From assembly GCA_002490465.1 (NCBI GenBank), contig DKUB01000058.1:124643-188642 (forward strand): a stretch of DNA of 64,000 nucleotides. Direction: 5' to 3'. Of this stretch, positions 1-10,095 are shown in pieces. The notes below the pieces were generated by a model. It saw only the letters and a program-made list of their open reading frames with translations, was not told the DNA's origin and did not search any database. Position 1 is the first letter of the stretch. Every line of letters starts with the position of its first letter. The stretch is from Lachnoclostridium sp. UBA7215. GTDB lineage: Bacteria; Bacillota; Clostridia; Lachnospirales; Lachnospiraceae. A program made the translations under genes and the position numbers.

Positions 1-839
1 GTGTATTTATCCAGAATATACATTCCTAAATCCCCTAAAGAAGCACTGGAAAACAATGTTTCATCCGGAATCCATTCCGGAAGTATCATCAGGTCTCCGA
101 GAAAAAGCCAGGCAGCAACAAGGAACAGCAGCGTCACTGCAAAGAATATTCCGGCAAGTATTGTCCCTGACAGAGACATACGCTTCTTTGTCTCTCCAAA
201 AATAAGCGCCAGAACACAGCCAATAAATAAAACAGCAGTAAAGGGGTTCATAATTATAGCAAATGTAAATACAACGGATAAGAGAATGTATGATGAAATA
301 AGTATAAATCCATTATCTAAAAATCTGGGGGTCAGAATTTGGACAATCAGCAGAAAAAGTACAAAAGGAACGAGAAAACACAAACTATCCAGATATTCCT
401 GTTCTATAACAGTATATCCGGTCACGCTTACCAGATAAAAGAAACTGAGAAGCAGCCCAAAGATACCACAGAGACGCCCTCCTAACAAACGGGACGCCGC
501 GTAAGTACATATCAGCATGAGAACAATCCAGACCAGCTTATCTGCCCCTTTGGATAAATCCAGAAAAATAATACCGCCAACGGATGCCAGTACAAGTACC
601 GTCTCAAGAATAATATACAGGGAATCCTTTCCCTCTGCAGCAAGCATTACTCCCTTTTCTTTTAAAAAAAAGGCAGCAATCAAATATATCAGCAAACAAA
701 GCGCAAAAATACAGGCATTTAAATAACTCTCTGTGTCATTTGTCAGCAGCAGACCAGCCATTATGGCAAATCCGGCTCCCATAAATCCAACAAACAATAC
801 AGAATATAAGATTGTAAAAAGATTTCGTTTTAATATCAC
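1..839 (-). CDS. Polytopic membrane protein, 3' part cut by window edge
   Basis: An open frame runs on the minus strand from a GTG at 839 to the window start with no stop, so only the N-terminal 279 or so residues are visible. The translation begins VILKRNLFTILYSVLF and is almost wholly hydrophobic, with about eight predicted membrane helices separated by short charged loops. I do not recognise the family. Its position back to back with a polysaccharide-type flippase suggests a cell-envelope role, for example a polymerase or glycosyltransferase, but that is inference. The start is chosen because AAAGGGG lies 7-8 bases upstream of the GTG. An in-frame ATG at 860 would fall almost on the transcription start of the promoter at 875-903 and has no ribosome binding site. 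Confidence 0.6.
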   Translation of the reverse strand, partial: MILKRNLFTILYSVLFVGFMGAGFAIMAGLLLTNDTESYLNACIFALCLLIYLIAAFFLKEKGVMLAAEGKDSLYIILETVLVLASVGGIIFLDLSKGADKLVWIVLMLICTYAASRLLGGRLCGIFGLLLSFFYLVSVTGYTVIEQEYLDSLCFLVPFVLFLLIVQILTPRFLDNGFILISSYILLSVVFTFAIIMNPFTAVLFIGCVLALIFGETKKRMSLSGTILAGIFFAVTLLFLVAAWLFLGDLMILPEWIPDETLFSSASLGDLGMYILDKY

Positions 840-874
840 GGAAATTCGCCCCTTTAACATAAGTATACATATCT

Positions 875-903
875 ATAATACTATAAATTCTTTCGAATGA
901 CAA
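875..903 (-). promoter_or_regulatory. Sigma-A type promoter for the truncated membrane protein gene
   Basis: On the minus strand TTGTCA (898-903) is followed after exactly 17 bases by TATTAT (875-880). Transcription would start near 868, leaving a leader of about 30 bases that contains the AAAGGGG ribosome binding site for the GTG at 839. Confidence 0.6.
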
Positions 904-975
904 CATCTTTTCCAATACCATTTCATAGACTTTATAAAAAGACAGCATCATTTTACCTGTTCGGGGAGGTCTGTG

Positions 976-2463
976 GTGAAAAATCGATTAATTGTTGGAA
1001 CTATAATACTAACCGCAGCCGGGATTCTGACACGGATTATAGGATTTGGATATCGAATTTTGCTGGCTGGTTCTTTGGGGGAGACGAAACTTGGTGTTTA
1101 TCAGCTTGTTTTTCCTGTATACAGTATTTGTTTCACCCTGTATGCAGCCGGGATACAAACTGCTGTCTCCCAGCTTATTTCCCATGAACCGGAAACAGAA
1201 CATAAATCTATATTAAAAAGTGGGATAATATTATCCCTTTTTATATCCTGCCTTTTATCAATCCTGCTTTTTTTATTTGCCGCCCCTGTGGGAACATCCT
1301 TTCTCGGAACAGCAGAGACCATCCCTCTGCTTCGTATTCTGGCAGTAATTTTCCCCTTTTGTGGCATCACCTCTATTATCAATGGGTATTTTTATGGAAT
1401 CAGCGATGCTAAAATTCCGGCCCTGTCCCAGATTATTGAACAGCTTTTCCGCGTGGGCTTTGTATGTGCATCCGGATATCTTATCCTTCATGGGAAACTA
1501 ACAAAAGAGCTGGCTGTCATGGGACTTGTCGCAGGGGAGCTTGCTGCAAATTTTTTTAATTTTTTCAGACTTTCTTCTCATATCCGAATATGGGATATCT
1601 TAAAAAGTCCATGTTCCTGCCATGGGAAGCGCCTTTTCATCCTGGCTCTGCCATTAAGCGGCAATAAACTGGTGATCTCCGTTTTAGGCAGCATGGAGTC
1701 TGTTCTTATCCCCGCCATGCTGATGCGTTACGGGTGCAGTGAAGCGGACGCCCTGGCAATCTTTGGCATATTGACAGGCATTGTCATGCCTTTTATCATG
1801 TTTCCCGGAACAATCACCAATTCTTTGTCCGTATTGCTTTTGCCTGCCATATCCCGGGCAGCCGGGCATAAAAACCATGACACCATCCGTCAGACAACCG
1901 AAACCACCCTGCACTATTCCCTCTTGCTGGGCGTTTTTACTACCGGTGTATTTCTTGTATATGGACAGAGTCTGGGATTGTATTTATTCCAGAGCATGAA
2001 TGCCGGGAAACTTCTGACACTGCTTTGTGTTATCTGTCCTTTTCTATACAGCTCCACGACATTGACAAGCGTCATAAACGGACTTGGAAAAACAGGAATC
2101 ACTTTTTTAAACACAGTGTTTGGACTCGGGGTGCGGATTTTATGTTTAATTTTCCTTGTCCCATCCTGGGGGATCTATGGGTATTTACTCGGCCTTATTG
2201 TCAGCCAGATTTTAATTTGCCTGTTAAATGGCATCTATATTGGCCGGAAGACAAAACAGCAGTACCATTTAATACGGGATTTTGTCTGGCCGCTTCTATT
2301 TTGTATATGCGTGTTTGTAATTGCCAAAACAGGAAACAATATGCTTTTCCCCTCTCTGTCCCCACTGCTCAGGGATGGTATCGGCCTGCTTGCTGCCAGC
2401 CTGATTATCTTATTTTACTTTTATAAAAGTAAACAAATTGTATGGACAGATTTTAAAATGTAA
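976..2463 (+). CDS. SpoVB/MurJ-type oligosaccharide flippase
   Basis: A protein of about 495 residues with some 12-14 hydrophobic segments and the N-terminal pattern LIVGTIILTAAGILTRIIGF, typical of the MOP (multidrug/oligosaccharidyl-lipid/polysaccharide) exporter superfamily, SpoVB/MurJ-like branch. Members move lipid-linked glycans such as lipid II across the membrane. The start is ambiguous: consecutive GTG codons lie at 973 and 976. The ribosome binding site GGGGAGG (963-969) is 3 bases from the first and 6 from the second, so I favour 976. The last 11 bases overlap the end of the convergent ligA-like gene. The divergent neighbour is also an integral membrane protein. Whether it flips peptidoglycan precursor or a cortex or exopolysaccharide unit cannot be read from the sequence. 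Confidence 0.85.
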   Translation: MKNRLIVGTIILTAAGILTRIIGFGYRILLAGSLGETKLGVYQLVFPVYSICFTLYAAGIQTAVSQLISHEPETEHKSILKSGIILSLFISCLLSILLFLFAAPVGTSFLGTAETIPLLRILAVIFPFCGITSIINGYFYGISDAKIPALSQIIEQLFRVGFVCASGYLILHGKLTKELAVMGLVAGELAANFFNFFRLSSHIRIWDILKSPCSCHGKRLFILALPLSGNKLVISVLGSMESVLIPAMLMRYGCSEADALAIFGILTGIVMPFIMFPGTITNSLSVLLLPAISRAAGHKNHDTIRQTTETTLHYSLLLGVFTTGVFLVYGQSLGLYLFQSMNAGKLLTLLCVICPFLYSSTTLTSVINGLGKTGITFLNTVFGLGVRILCLIFLVPSWGIYGYLLGLIVSQILICLLNGIYIGRKTKQQYHLIRDFVWPLLFCICVFVIAKTGNNMLFPSLSPLLRDGIGLLAASLIILFYFYKSKQIVWTDFKM

Positions 2464-4438
2464 TGCCATCAGCCCATCTGACAATAAATTCTTCCTCAGA
2501 AATAATCGGAACTCCAAGAGCCTTTGCCTTTGTATTTTTTGCAGAGGTAGACGATGTATCATTATTTACAAGAAAATCAGTTTTTCCGGACACGCTTCCT
2601 GTTACCGCTCCTCCCTGTGATTCGATGTAGGCTTTTAACTCCCCACGGTTTGCGTAATGAACCAGGCTTCCTGTCACAACAAAAGTAAGTCCTTCGCAAC
2701 GCCGGTCCTGTTTTTCCACGGATAACTCTGCCTTTTTCACACGTACTTCCCTTAAAATCCGGGCTAACTGCTCTACATTTTTTTTATCTGAATACCACTG
2801 ACGGATCGAACCGGATTTCTCGGGACCTATTCCATCAATATCATCAAATTCCTCTCCCTCTTCCAGCCGCCTGAGAAAACCATCAAAACCTATTTGCCCC
2901 ACTATCTTTTTTGCCGCATCAGTACCTATCATTGGAATACATAGTGCATAAATCAGCGGAACCGGCTCTACATCCCTGCTTTTCTCAACCGCCTGAACCA
3001 GGTTGCGGAAACGTTTTTCTCCAAAGCCCTCCATCTCAATAATTTCCTCTTCAAATTGGCTCACATGATAGATATCCGAAAAGTCTGATATGATTTTCTG
3101 GTTAAGAAACTTGACAATAGTTTCCACTGAAAAACCGTCAATATCCATTCCCGCCTTGCTCACAAAGCGCTCGTATTTTTTTATATGCTTTGCCGAACAT
3201 TCCGGGTTTGTACAATGAAGTGTCAGCGTTCCGCTCTTTGGCGCTTCCTGTATTTCCGTTGCTGCGCCACAGACAGGACAGACATCTGGTATCTCAAACT
3301 CTCCCTCTGCCTCTTTTACGGCAATGCACTTCGGTATGATTTTATTTGCCTTAATAACTTCAAGAACTGTTTTTTTATTCTCGCCGATGCCGAGCCTCTT
3401 CATCTCACTGATATTGCACAGAGAGGCCCTGCTCACAGTTGTCCCCTCAAGTTTTACCGGAGAAAAAACAGCAATTGGTGAAATCGTAGAGGCAGCACAG
3501 GACCACTCGACTTGTAGAAGTGTTGTTTCTGCCGATACATCCTGCCACTTAAAGGCAAGTCCTGCATTAGTTGCATGATGTCCGGTGACAGACCCCTCCG
3601 AAGCATATACCGTATCATCATAGCAAAGTACAAGGCCATCCACCGGAATATCCATCTCTCCGTTTTCTACCCTCTCACTAAATTGCAATATTTTCTCTGG
3701 AAGATTTCCGGCATCCGTAAGTTCATGCTCTACAACAGAAAAACCCAGATTTTGTAAATATTCCATTCTTTTTCCCCACGACCGGATATCCGGCTCACAG
3801 TGGACAAGGGTAAAAGCATGAAAATGAACTCTTCTCTCTCTCACAATGGATAAATTCTTTGCATCCAGTCCCAATGTTCCTGCTGCAAGATTTCGTGGAT
3901 TTGCATACTTTTCTACTTCCATTGTGCTATTGATAAAATCAAAATCCGTATAAGATATTGTTGCCTCGCCGCGCACAACAAAATGATTTTTTTCAGATAT
4001 CTCCTGTGGAATCCCTTTAATTGCCCCTTTCATAAAAGTGATATTGGTTCCTGTCTGTCCGTTTCCCCTTGTCAGTATACGTGATAACCTGCCATTATCA
4101 TAAGTCAAAACAAGAGTAATCCCATCTAACTTCCAACTCAGCCACACTGCCTTATCCCCAGCCCATTTTTGCATCTCTTCTACGGATTTCGTTTTAGCAA
4201 GGGAAAGTGCCGGATATTCATGAGGTTCCCGGTTTTCATTTTGTGAATCTGACACTCCAGTTGTCTGAGTCGGGCTTTCCGGTAAAGTAAAACCAGTCTG
4301 TTCCTCTAACTGCACCAACTCATCAAAGGCAGCATCCCATTCATAGTTTGTCATAATTTCATCCTTAGCATTGTAATATGCCTCCGATGCCTCATTTAAG
4401 ATCTTAACTAACTCCTCTATCCTCTTTTTTTCATCCAT
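2453..4438 (-). CDS. ligA: NAD-dependent DNA ligase, divergent LigA paralogue
   Basis: 661 residues with the full LigA order: domain Ia (residues 1-60), adenylation domain with the nucleotidyl-lysine motif KLDG (Lys103), RGE (156-158), OB fold, Cys4 zinc finger (CPVCG...CTNPEC), helix-hairpin-helix repeats and a C-terminal BRCT domain (about 590-661). It seals nicks using NAD+. Several residues depart from the LigA consensus: motif IV reads DGLVLCYDD, so the usual motif IV Lys is Cys272; the usual GRTG stretch before TPVA is replaced by SCAASTISPIA; and the TVSRASLHN motif ends in CN. The motif V Lys (GLAFKW, Lys297) is kept. This looks like a paralogue, and a canonical LigA is probably encoded elsewhere. 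It lies 7 bases after rluF and is probably cotranscribed with it. Confidence 0.85.
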   Translation of the reverse strand: MDEKKRIEELVKILNEASEAYYNAKDEIMTNYEWDAAFDELVQLEEQTGFTLPESPTQTTGVSDSQNENREPHEYPALSLAKTKSVEEMQKWAGDKAVWLSWKLDGITLVLTYDNGRLSRILTRGNGQTGTNITFMKGAIKGIPQEISEKNHFVVRGEATISYTDFDFINSTMEVEKYANPRNLAAGTLGLDAKNLSIVRERRVHFHAFTLVHCEPDIRSWGKRMEYLQNLGFSVVEHELTDAGNLPEKILQFSERVENGEMDIPVDGLVLCYDDTVYASEGSVTGHHATNAGLAFKWQDVSAETTLLQVEWSCAASTISPIAVFSPVKLEGTTVSRASLCNISEMKRLGIGENKKTVLEVIKANKIIPKCIAVKEAEGEFEIPDVCPVCGAATEIQEAPKSGTLTLHCTNPECSAKHIKKYERFVSKAGMDIDGFSVETIVKFLNQKIISDFSDIYHVSQFEEEIIEMEGFGEKRFRNLVQAVEKSRDVEPVPLIYALCIPMIGTDAAKKIVGQIGFDGFLRRLEEGEEFDDIDGIGPEKSGSIRQWYSDKKNVEQLARILREVRVKKAELSVEKQDRRCEGLTFVVTGSLVHYANRGELKAYIESQGGAVTGSVSGKTDFLVNNDTSSTSAKNTKAKALGVPIISEEEFIVRWADGITF

Positions 4439-4445
4439 ACTGAAT

Positions 4446-5180
4446 TTATTTCCTTTCTAAGCCCCTGTTATGATGTGCTTTTTTACACATATCCTTTAAT
4501 TCGGAAAGCTCCTTCTCTGTCAAATAGCGCCACTTTCCCTCCGGCAGATTCCCAAGCTCAATATTCATAATGCGTACACGTTTTAATTTGCGTACCCGAT
4601 AGCCAAAATATTCACACATACGGCGTATCTGTCTGTTCAGTCCCTGCGTAATAATAATTGTAAACTCTGTCTTATTCCTGTATGGTATGCGACAGGGCTT
4701 TGTCATTGTTTCCAGTATGGGAACTCCCTGTTCCATCGCATCCCATATAGACTCTTTGACCGGATGGTCAACCGTTACTTCGTATTCTTTTTCATGTCCG
4801 TAACGTCCTCGCAGAATATCGTCCATAAGCTGCCCGTTATTTGTGAGGAGGATGATTCCAGACGAATCTTTATCAAGCCGCCCCACCGGATAAATCCGCT
4901 CGGGAAAACCAATATAATCCATAATATTATCCGGCTCTTTCCTGCTTGTTGTGCAGACAATTCCCCGGGGTTTATGAAAGGCAATCACGATTTCCTCTGC
5001 CTGTCCGCTCACTTTTTTGCCGTCAACGGTAATGAGGTCTTTATCTGTCACCATCATTCCTTTTTCAGGTTCTTTTCCATTGATAAGAACACGTCCTGCA
5101 TCTAACATCCGGTCTGCTTCCCGTCTTGAACAAATGCCGCACTGGCTCAGGTATTTATTAATCCGAACTGCTTCTGCCAT
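4446..5180 (-). CDS. rluF: 23S rRNA pseudouridine synthase RluF-type
   Basis: An N-terminal S4 RNA-binding domain (RINKYLSQCGICSRREADRM) is followed by a pseudouridine synthase domain with the catalytic-Asp motif YPVGRLDKDSSGIILLTN and the C-terminal GLNRQIRRMCEYFGYRVRKLKR signature of the RluB/E/F family. It isomerises a uridine in 23S rRNA; the helix 80 substrate assignment (U2604-type) rests on family resemblance only. Of two in-frame ATGs (5189 and 5180), the second is preferred because AAAGGA directly abuts the first and sits about 8 bases from the second. It precedes the divergent ligA by 7 bases. Confidence 0.9.
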   Translation of the reverse strand: MAEAVRINKYLSQCGICSRREADRMLDAGRVLINGKEPEKGMMVTDKDLITVDGKKVSGQAEEIVIAFHKPRGIVCTTSRKEPDNIMDYIGFPERIYPVGRLDKDSSGIILLTNNGQLMDDILRGRYGHEKEYEVTVDHPVKESIWDAMEQGVPILETMTKPCRIPYRNKTEFTIIITQGLNRQIRRMCEYFGYRVRKLKRVRIMNIELGNLPEGKWRYLTEKELSELKDMCKKAHHNRGLERK

Positions 5181-5203
5181 AAAAACCATCCTTTCATAAT
5201 ACG

Positions 5204-5230
5204 AAAAGGGCGGTAAAAACCGCCCTCATT
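5204..5230 (-). terminator. Intrinsic terminator downstream of the anchored unknown protein gene
   Basis: A 7-bp perfect stem (GGGCGGT 5208-5214 with ACCGCCC 5219-5225) has a 4-base loop and, read on the minus strand, is followed by four T residues. It sits between the stop of the 5307-5948 gene and the rluF start. Confidence 0.6.
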
Positions 5231-5306
5231 TTTAAGAAAGTTCAAACTGCACCAAACAAAAATCAACAAAACTGATTTTTCAGAAACCTGCGTAATGGAA
5301 CAGGCT

Positions 5307-5948
5307 TTACTGTCTGTCTGCCGCCGAGCCGCTGACTGTAGCCGCCGCCTTAATTTCCTTATCCATTTTTTGATAAAACTGTTTAAAACCAGCGTCTTTA
5401 TCAATAGCTTCCTGAAGGCTGTCGGACACCTCTTCTTTCAAATCTACAATTTCCATATTTTTATCCGCGGAAGCTATAAAATCTTCCTGAGCCTCATCCA
5501 GAGCACTAAGATATATGGCATATCCGCCATCTGAGGTAGTTGTTACATAAAAGGCACTAAGACACGGCGCCAGTGTCTCAATATTTTTTAATTTCATATC
5601 ATACTTTACATATACCCGGCAAGCATCTGTATCCTCATTTTTTATAACATAACAGTTAATATTCTGATAATCCTCAACATAGGCCGCCATAGCTGTAAAC
5701 TTCTCACGGTCAATTTGATTTATATCGCTGACAAGTGTACTTAAGGCATCCATATTCACCGTTTTTTTTGCCTCAAAGTACTTGGAAACTAATAAATATA
5801 TCTCCTTATCCTGATTGAGTTCAAGCTCTGCATCCTCTGCCGAATTCCCACCGGAACCGCCTGTGGGTATTAAGGTAAGAATAAAGAAACTTAAAAATAA
5901 AGTAACAACGGTAATAACAATTACTAATTTTTTATATTTTAATTTCAT
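5307..5948 (-). CDS. Membrane-anchored extracytoplasmic protein of unknown function
   Basis: 213 residues. A short basic N-terminus (MKLKYKK) is followed by one hydrophobic segment (about 8-28) and a Gly/Ser/Asn-rich stretch, then an acidic soluble domain of about 170 residues containing QDKEIYLLVSKYFEAKKTVNMDALSTLV and a YxVYxKYDMKL-type strand. The layout suits a protein tethered to the outer face of the membrane with a small NTF2-like or cystatin-like fold, but no family is recognised with confidence. An intrinsic terminator follows it, and hslO lies 90 bases upstream in the same direction. Confidence 0.7.
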   Translation of the reverse strand: MKLKYKKLVIVITVVTLFLSFFILTLIPTGGSGGNSAEDAELELNQDKEIYLLVSKYFEAKKTVNMDALSTLVSDINQIDREKFTAMAAYVEDYQNINCYVIKNEDTDACRVYVKYDMKLKNIETLAPCLSAFYVTTTSDGGYAIYLSALDEAQEDFIASADKNMEIVDLKEEVSDSLQEAIDKDAGFKQFYQKMDKEIKAAATVSGSAADRQ

Positions 5949-6037
5949 ATCTTATCAACCTCGAAATGTATATTATAAACTGAATATCAAAATAGCCAGT
6001 AGTTTTCTCTTTCCAAAACAGTATATCAATAATTCTC

Positions 6038-6922
6038 TTATTTGTCCATCTTTTTTCGGAGTTCCTCAAGCTCCCGTACCGAAAAAGTATAATTGGTGTT
6101 ACAAAAATGGCAATTCATAGTAATCGGTTTTCCATCCCTGATAATTTTCTCCAATTCTCTGTTTCCTAAACTTACCAAAGCCTTTTTGAGACGCTGCTGT
6201 GAACAATTACATGAAAAAGAAACCGGCAATCTCTCATCATGAAAAACCGGATGAAAACCATTTAATATATCCTCTAAGATTTTTTCCGGCGTATAACCCT
6301 GTGACAAAAATTTTGTCACAGGCCAGACATCTGCCAGACGTTTTTCAAGTGTTACTATTATGTCTTCATCCGTCTCCGGCAAAAGCTGTATTATATAACC
6401 ACCAGCCTGCGCCACCGTATTATCACGATTCATAAGGACTCCCAGTGCTACAGAAGAGGGCGTTTGCTCCGATGCTGCAAAATAATAAGCGAGATCTTCT
6501 GCTATTTCTCCGGACACCATCTGTACCTGTCCGGCATAGGGCTCCTTTAACCCAATATCCTTTATTACTGTGAGTACACCATTTTTCAGCGCCCGGCCCA
6601 CATCAAGTTTACCTGCCGGACTGGCAGGTAAATGCACAACCGGATTTTTAGCATATCCCTTTACATGGCCATATGCATCTGATGTTACCGTTAAACCGCC
6701 GGCCGGTCCCTCACACTGGACCTGCAGGGTCAGTAAATCTTTCTCACCCTTCATCATGGCACCCATCATGACTCCACCACAGAGCAGGCGTCCAAGAGCC
6801 GCTGTCATCACCGGGCTTGTACCATGTCTTGTTTTTGCTTCTTCTACAGTATGCCTTGCTGTTATACCAAAACAGCGAATCTGTCCGCCTGCCGCCATGC
6901 CGCGGACAATATAGTCCTTCAA
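6038..6922 (-). CDS. hslO: Hsp33 redox-regulated chaperonin
   Basis: 294 residues matching Hsp33 along its length: N-terminal core with TRHGTSPVMTAALGRLL and GGLTVTSDAYGHVKGY, and the C-terminal redox switch with the four zinc-binding cysteines arranged CNC...CHFC. Under oxidative stress the cysteines release zinc and form disulfides, turning the protein into an ATP-independent holdase in the cytoplasm. The gene stands alone between the tRNA-Arg gene upstream and the anchored unknown protein downstream. Length and start are usual for the family. Confidence 0.95.
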   Translation of the reverse strand: MKDYIVRGMAAGGQIRCFGITARHTVEEAKTRHGTSPVMTAALGRLLCGGVMMGAMMKGEKDLLTLQVQCEGPAGGLTVTSDAYGHVKGYAKNPVVHLPASPAGKLDVGRALKNGVLTVIKDIGLKEPYAGQVQMVSGEIAEDLAYYFAASEQTPSSVALGVLMNRDNTVAQAGGYIIQLLPETDEDIIVTLEKRLADVWPVTKFLSQGYTPEKILEDILNGFHPVFHDERLPVSFSCNCSQQRLKKALVSLGNRELEKIIRDGKPITMNCHFCNTNYTFSVRELEELRKKMDK

Positions 6923-6966
6923 TGATATCCCTCATTCCCGCCTTTTTTCAATAAAATCAAGAAAAA

Positions 6967-7039
6967 TGCATCTGGAGGGATTCGAACCCCCGACCAAAGG
7001 CTTCGGAAGCCTCTACTCTATCCACTGAGCCACAGATGC
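6967..7039 (-). tRNA. tRNA-Arg, anticodon CCG
   Basis: On the minus strand the sequence folds as a full cloverleaf: 7-bp acceptor stem GCATCTG/CAGATGC, D arm with GTGGATA, anticodon stem GAGGC/GCCTT around loop TTCCGAA (anticodon CCG, reading CGG), and T arm GGGGG-TTCGAAT-CCCTC. The discriminator base is A. CCA is not encoded, and the gene is followed by a short T-rich stretch that may terminate transcription. Confidence 0.95.
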
Positions 7040-7050
7040 ATTGCTAAATT

Positions 7051-7080
7051 ATTATATACCAAAACACCTGAATTTGTAAA
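7051..7080 (-). promoter_or_regulatory. Promoter for tRNA-Arg
   Basis: Minus strand TTTACA (7075-7080), 18-base spacer, TATAAT (7051-7056). The predicted start is only a few bases before the mature tRNA 5' end at 7039, as expected for a stable RNA gene. Confidence 0.55.
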
Positions 7081-7117
7081 GGGATAAATATTTTTTTGCA
7101 TTAACATTTTAAAAATA

Positions 7118-8038
7118 TTATTTTAAAAGGAACCGATTTTCTTTCCGATCATAGAAATAAGCATGATCGGATAACACATCTTCATCCCGCACATAATCAA
7201 GGTTTACCTGGCTGACCATCAACGAAATACCTTCCAGGGCATCTTTTGAATCCTCCGGCAACAACAATACCTCATGTACACTGCTCGGAATCAAATAAAA
7301 ACTGGTATTGTACTGATCGGATAACTTTTTCATCAGATCCGGATAAACAATAACAGAAGCCCCATATGTACCTTTTGTATTTGTAAGTATAAGCAGAGGT
7401 GAATGAATCAAACTATCGTGGTCCCCCTCTCTTTCCGCGCCCGATTCCACTTCTCTTGTTAAACACCGGACCAACATCTTTTCAAGGGAATCAAGCTGAA
7501 CAGGAAATAACCGGGGCGTATTAACCTGGGCCAGCTGCATTAGCTCCTGAGTTCCCACCTGCCAATAGTTCATAAGCATATTGGTAACATTCATCGTTTC
7601 CACCCCCCTGATAGTATGGCGACATACAACATGAAAAGTAATCGCCAAATCTAAAAAGGGCAAAAATGGGCATTCCTGCAATATCTTTTTGTTTCGTTCC
7701 TGCGATACCAGTCGAAAAAAAATGTTTGGTTTGCATGATTCAAAATCAAATGCCAGTTCTTTATAATCCGGCAGCTGCTTCTGCACTTCTGCCGCCAGAA
7801 GGCGAATTTCTTCTACTATTTCCGACATTGTCTTTTTCTGAGCAATATAATCCTCATAGTAATCTTCAATATAAATTGTCGGTGTAATATTATCTTCACC
7901 AGGCGGACTAAATACTACCGCATATTTGCTTATATCATTATTTTTTAATAAAATATCATATTCTACATCCCATCCTGTACCAGCATATTCCTCCTTTAAG
8001 CATTTTGTCAGCTGTTCCAAAAATTGGCCTTTTGTCAT
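7118..8038 (-). CDS. DUF5688 family protein
   Basis: The reading frame extends upstream to 8143, but the ATG at 8038 (MTKGQFLEQLTKCLKEEY) is preferred because GGGAGAG lies a few bases before it and the homologous block begins there. The product is about 306 residues, soluble and acidic, with the features I associate with DUF5688: the N-terminal NNDISKYAVVFSPP-type strand, IYIEDYYEDY, a central helical segment and a C-terminal block with a VHEVLLLPED motif. The family occurs in many copies in Lachnospiraceae. Its biochemical role is unknown to me, and the gene stands alone here between tRNA-Arg and gdhA. Confidence 0.7.
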   Translation of the reverse strand: MTKGQFLEQLTKCLKEEYAGTGWDVEYDILLKNNDISKYAVVFSPPGEDNITPTIYIEDYYEDYIAQKKTMSEIVEEIRLLAAEVQKQLPDYKELAFDFESCKPNIFFRLVSQERNKKILQECPFLPFLDLAITFHVVCRHTIRGVETMNVTNMLMNYWQVGTQELMQLAQVNTPRLFPVQLDSLEKMLVRCLTREVESGAEREGDHDSLIHSPLLILTNTKGTYGASVIVYPDLMKKLSDQYNTSFYLIPSSVHEVLLLPEDSKDALEGISLMVSQVNLDYVRDEDVLSDHAYFYDRKENRFLLK

Positions 8039-8145
8039 TCGCTCTCCCTTCTCATCTATTCTGTTCTCCCCTGTAAAACTGATTGTAACAAAGCAAAGGT
8101 TCAATTGCAAGGATCGTTTTACGCCAAATAAAACTTTCAACAAAG

Positions 8146-8177
8146 AAAAGCCCCATAAACATGTTTACAGGACTTTT
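8146..8177. terminator. Imperfect hairpin after gdhA
   Basis: AAAAGcCCcaTAAACA is followed by TGTTTAcagGaCTTTT, a 16-base imperfect palindrome (three mismatches) flanked by A and T runs. It is 30 bases past the gdhA stop on the minus strand and could end gdhA transcription. Confidence 0.35.
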
Positions 8178-8207
8178 CCATATCATCTTTATCTTGGAAT
8201 TCAGCTA

Positions 8208-9554
<1,347 letters not shown>

Positions 9555-9574
9555 TTAAAATTTTGTCGCTTATT

Positions 9575-9604
9575 ATTATATAACACTACACGAGAACTTG
9601 ACAA
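9575..9604 (-). promoter_or_regulatory. Promoter of gdhA
   Basis: Minus strand TTGTCA (9599-9604), 18-base spacer, TATAAT (9575-9580). The resulting leader is about 25 bases and includes AAGGAGG before the gdhA ATG. Confidence 0.6.
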
Positions 9605-9616
9605 GTTTTTTTTAAT

Positions 9617-10087
9617 TTACCGGGATGAAAGATAGCTGTTTGTATAATGAAAATCCCCGCTGACATCCTCACCAAACCAGCTTGGAGGTCTGAATCCTGC
9701 GCTCTCTTCCTCTGTTTCAAACTCTACCTCAGCCAGATAAAACCCCTCATAATCCCCATGGAATATATCCAGTTCAATCTGATATCCCATATGGGGAATA
9801 TAATATCTCGTTTTTGAAATTATTCTGCCATCCGCTTTTTCTTTGAGATGTTCATAACTTTCCCTTGTCAAAGGCAGCTCTGTCTCCTCGGCCATACAGA
9901 GTTTTACATTATCACCCGCAGGTTTTACGCGGCTTTTGTATGTGAGAATGTAGTCATTCCCCTTTCTTCTTGCCCGAATTGTTGGATTCTTGCACAAATA
10001 ACATTGTTCCAGTTCAAAAGAAGAATAAGAATCTAAATCTTTTGGCAGCTGGTTTACAAGATACTTCTTTTCTATTTCCATTGACAA
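9617..10087 (-). CDS. CYTH-domain protein (triphosphate tunnel family)
   Basis: 156 residues beginning with the diagnostic EIEKKYLV (ExExK) motif of CYTH/triphosphate tunnel enzymes, followed by alternating charged strands (TIRARRKGNDYILTYKSR, YYIPHMGYQIELDIF, YLAEVEFETEEES) that line the tunnel. Members hydrolyse inorganic or thiamine triphosphate using a divalent metal; the exact substrate here is unknown. A TTG at 10087 has AGGAG at 5 bases and is preferred over the ATG at 10081. It follows the longer signal peptidase gene by 8 bases, so it is probably the last gene of the rplS-lepB-rbgA-lepB run. Confidence 0.85.
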   Translation of the reverse strand: MSMEIEKKYLVNQLPKDLDSYSSFELEQCYLCKNPTIRARRKGNDYILTYKSRVKPAGDNVKLCMAEETELPLTRESYEHLKEKADGRIISKTRYYIPHMGYQIELDIFHGDYEGFYLAEVEFETEEESAGFRPPSWFGEDVSGDFHYTNSYLSSR

Positions 10088-10095
10088 TTATTCTC

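Noticed and set aside
1..726. Plus-strand open frames of 145 and 69 residues at the left edge
   Set aside because: They lie opposite a continuous hydrophobic minus-strand frame that has a promoter and a ribosome binding site; the plus-strand translations are Ser/Lys-rich shadow sequences with no ribosome binding sites.
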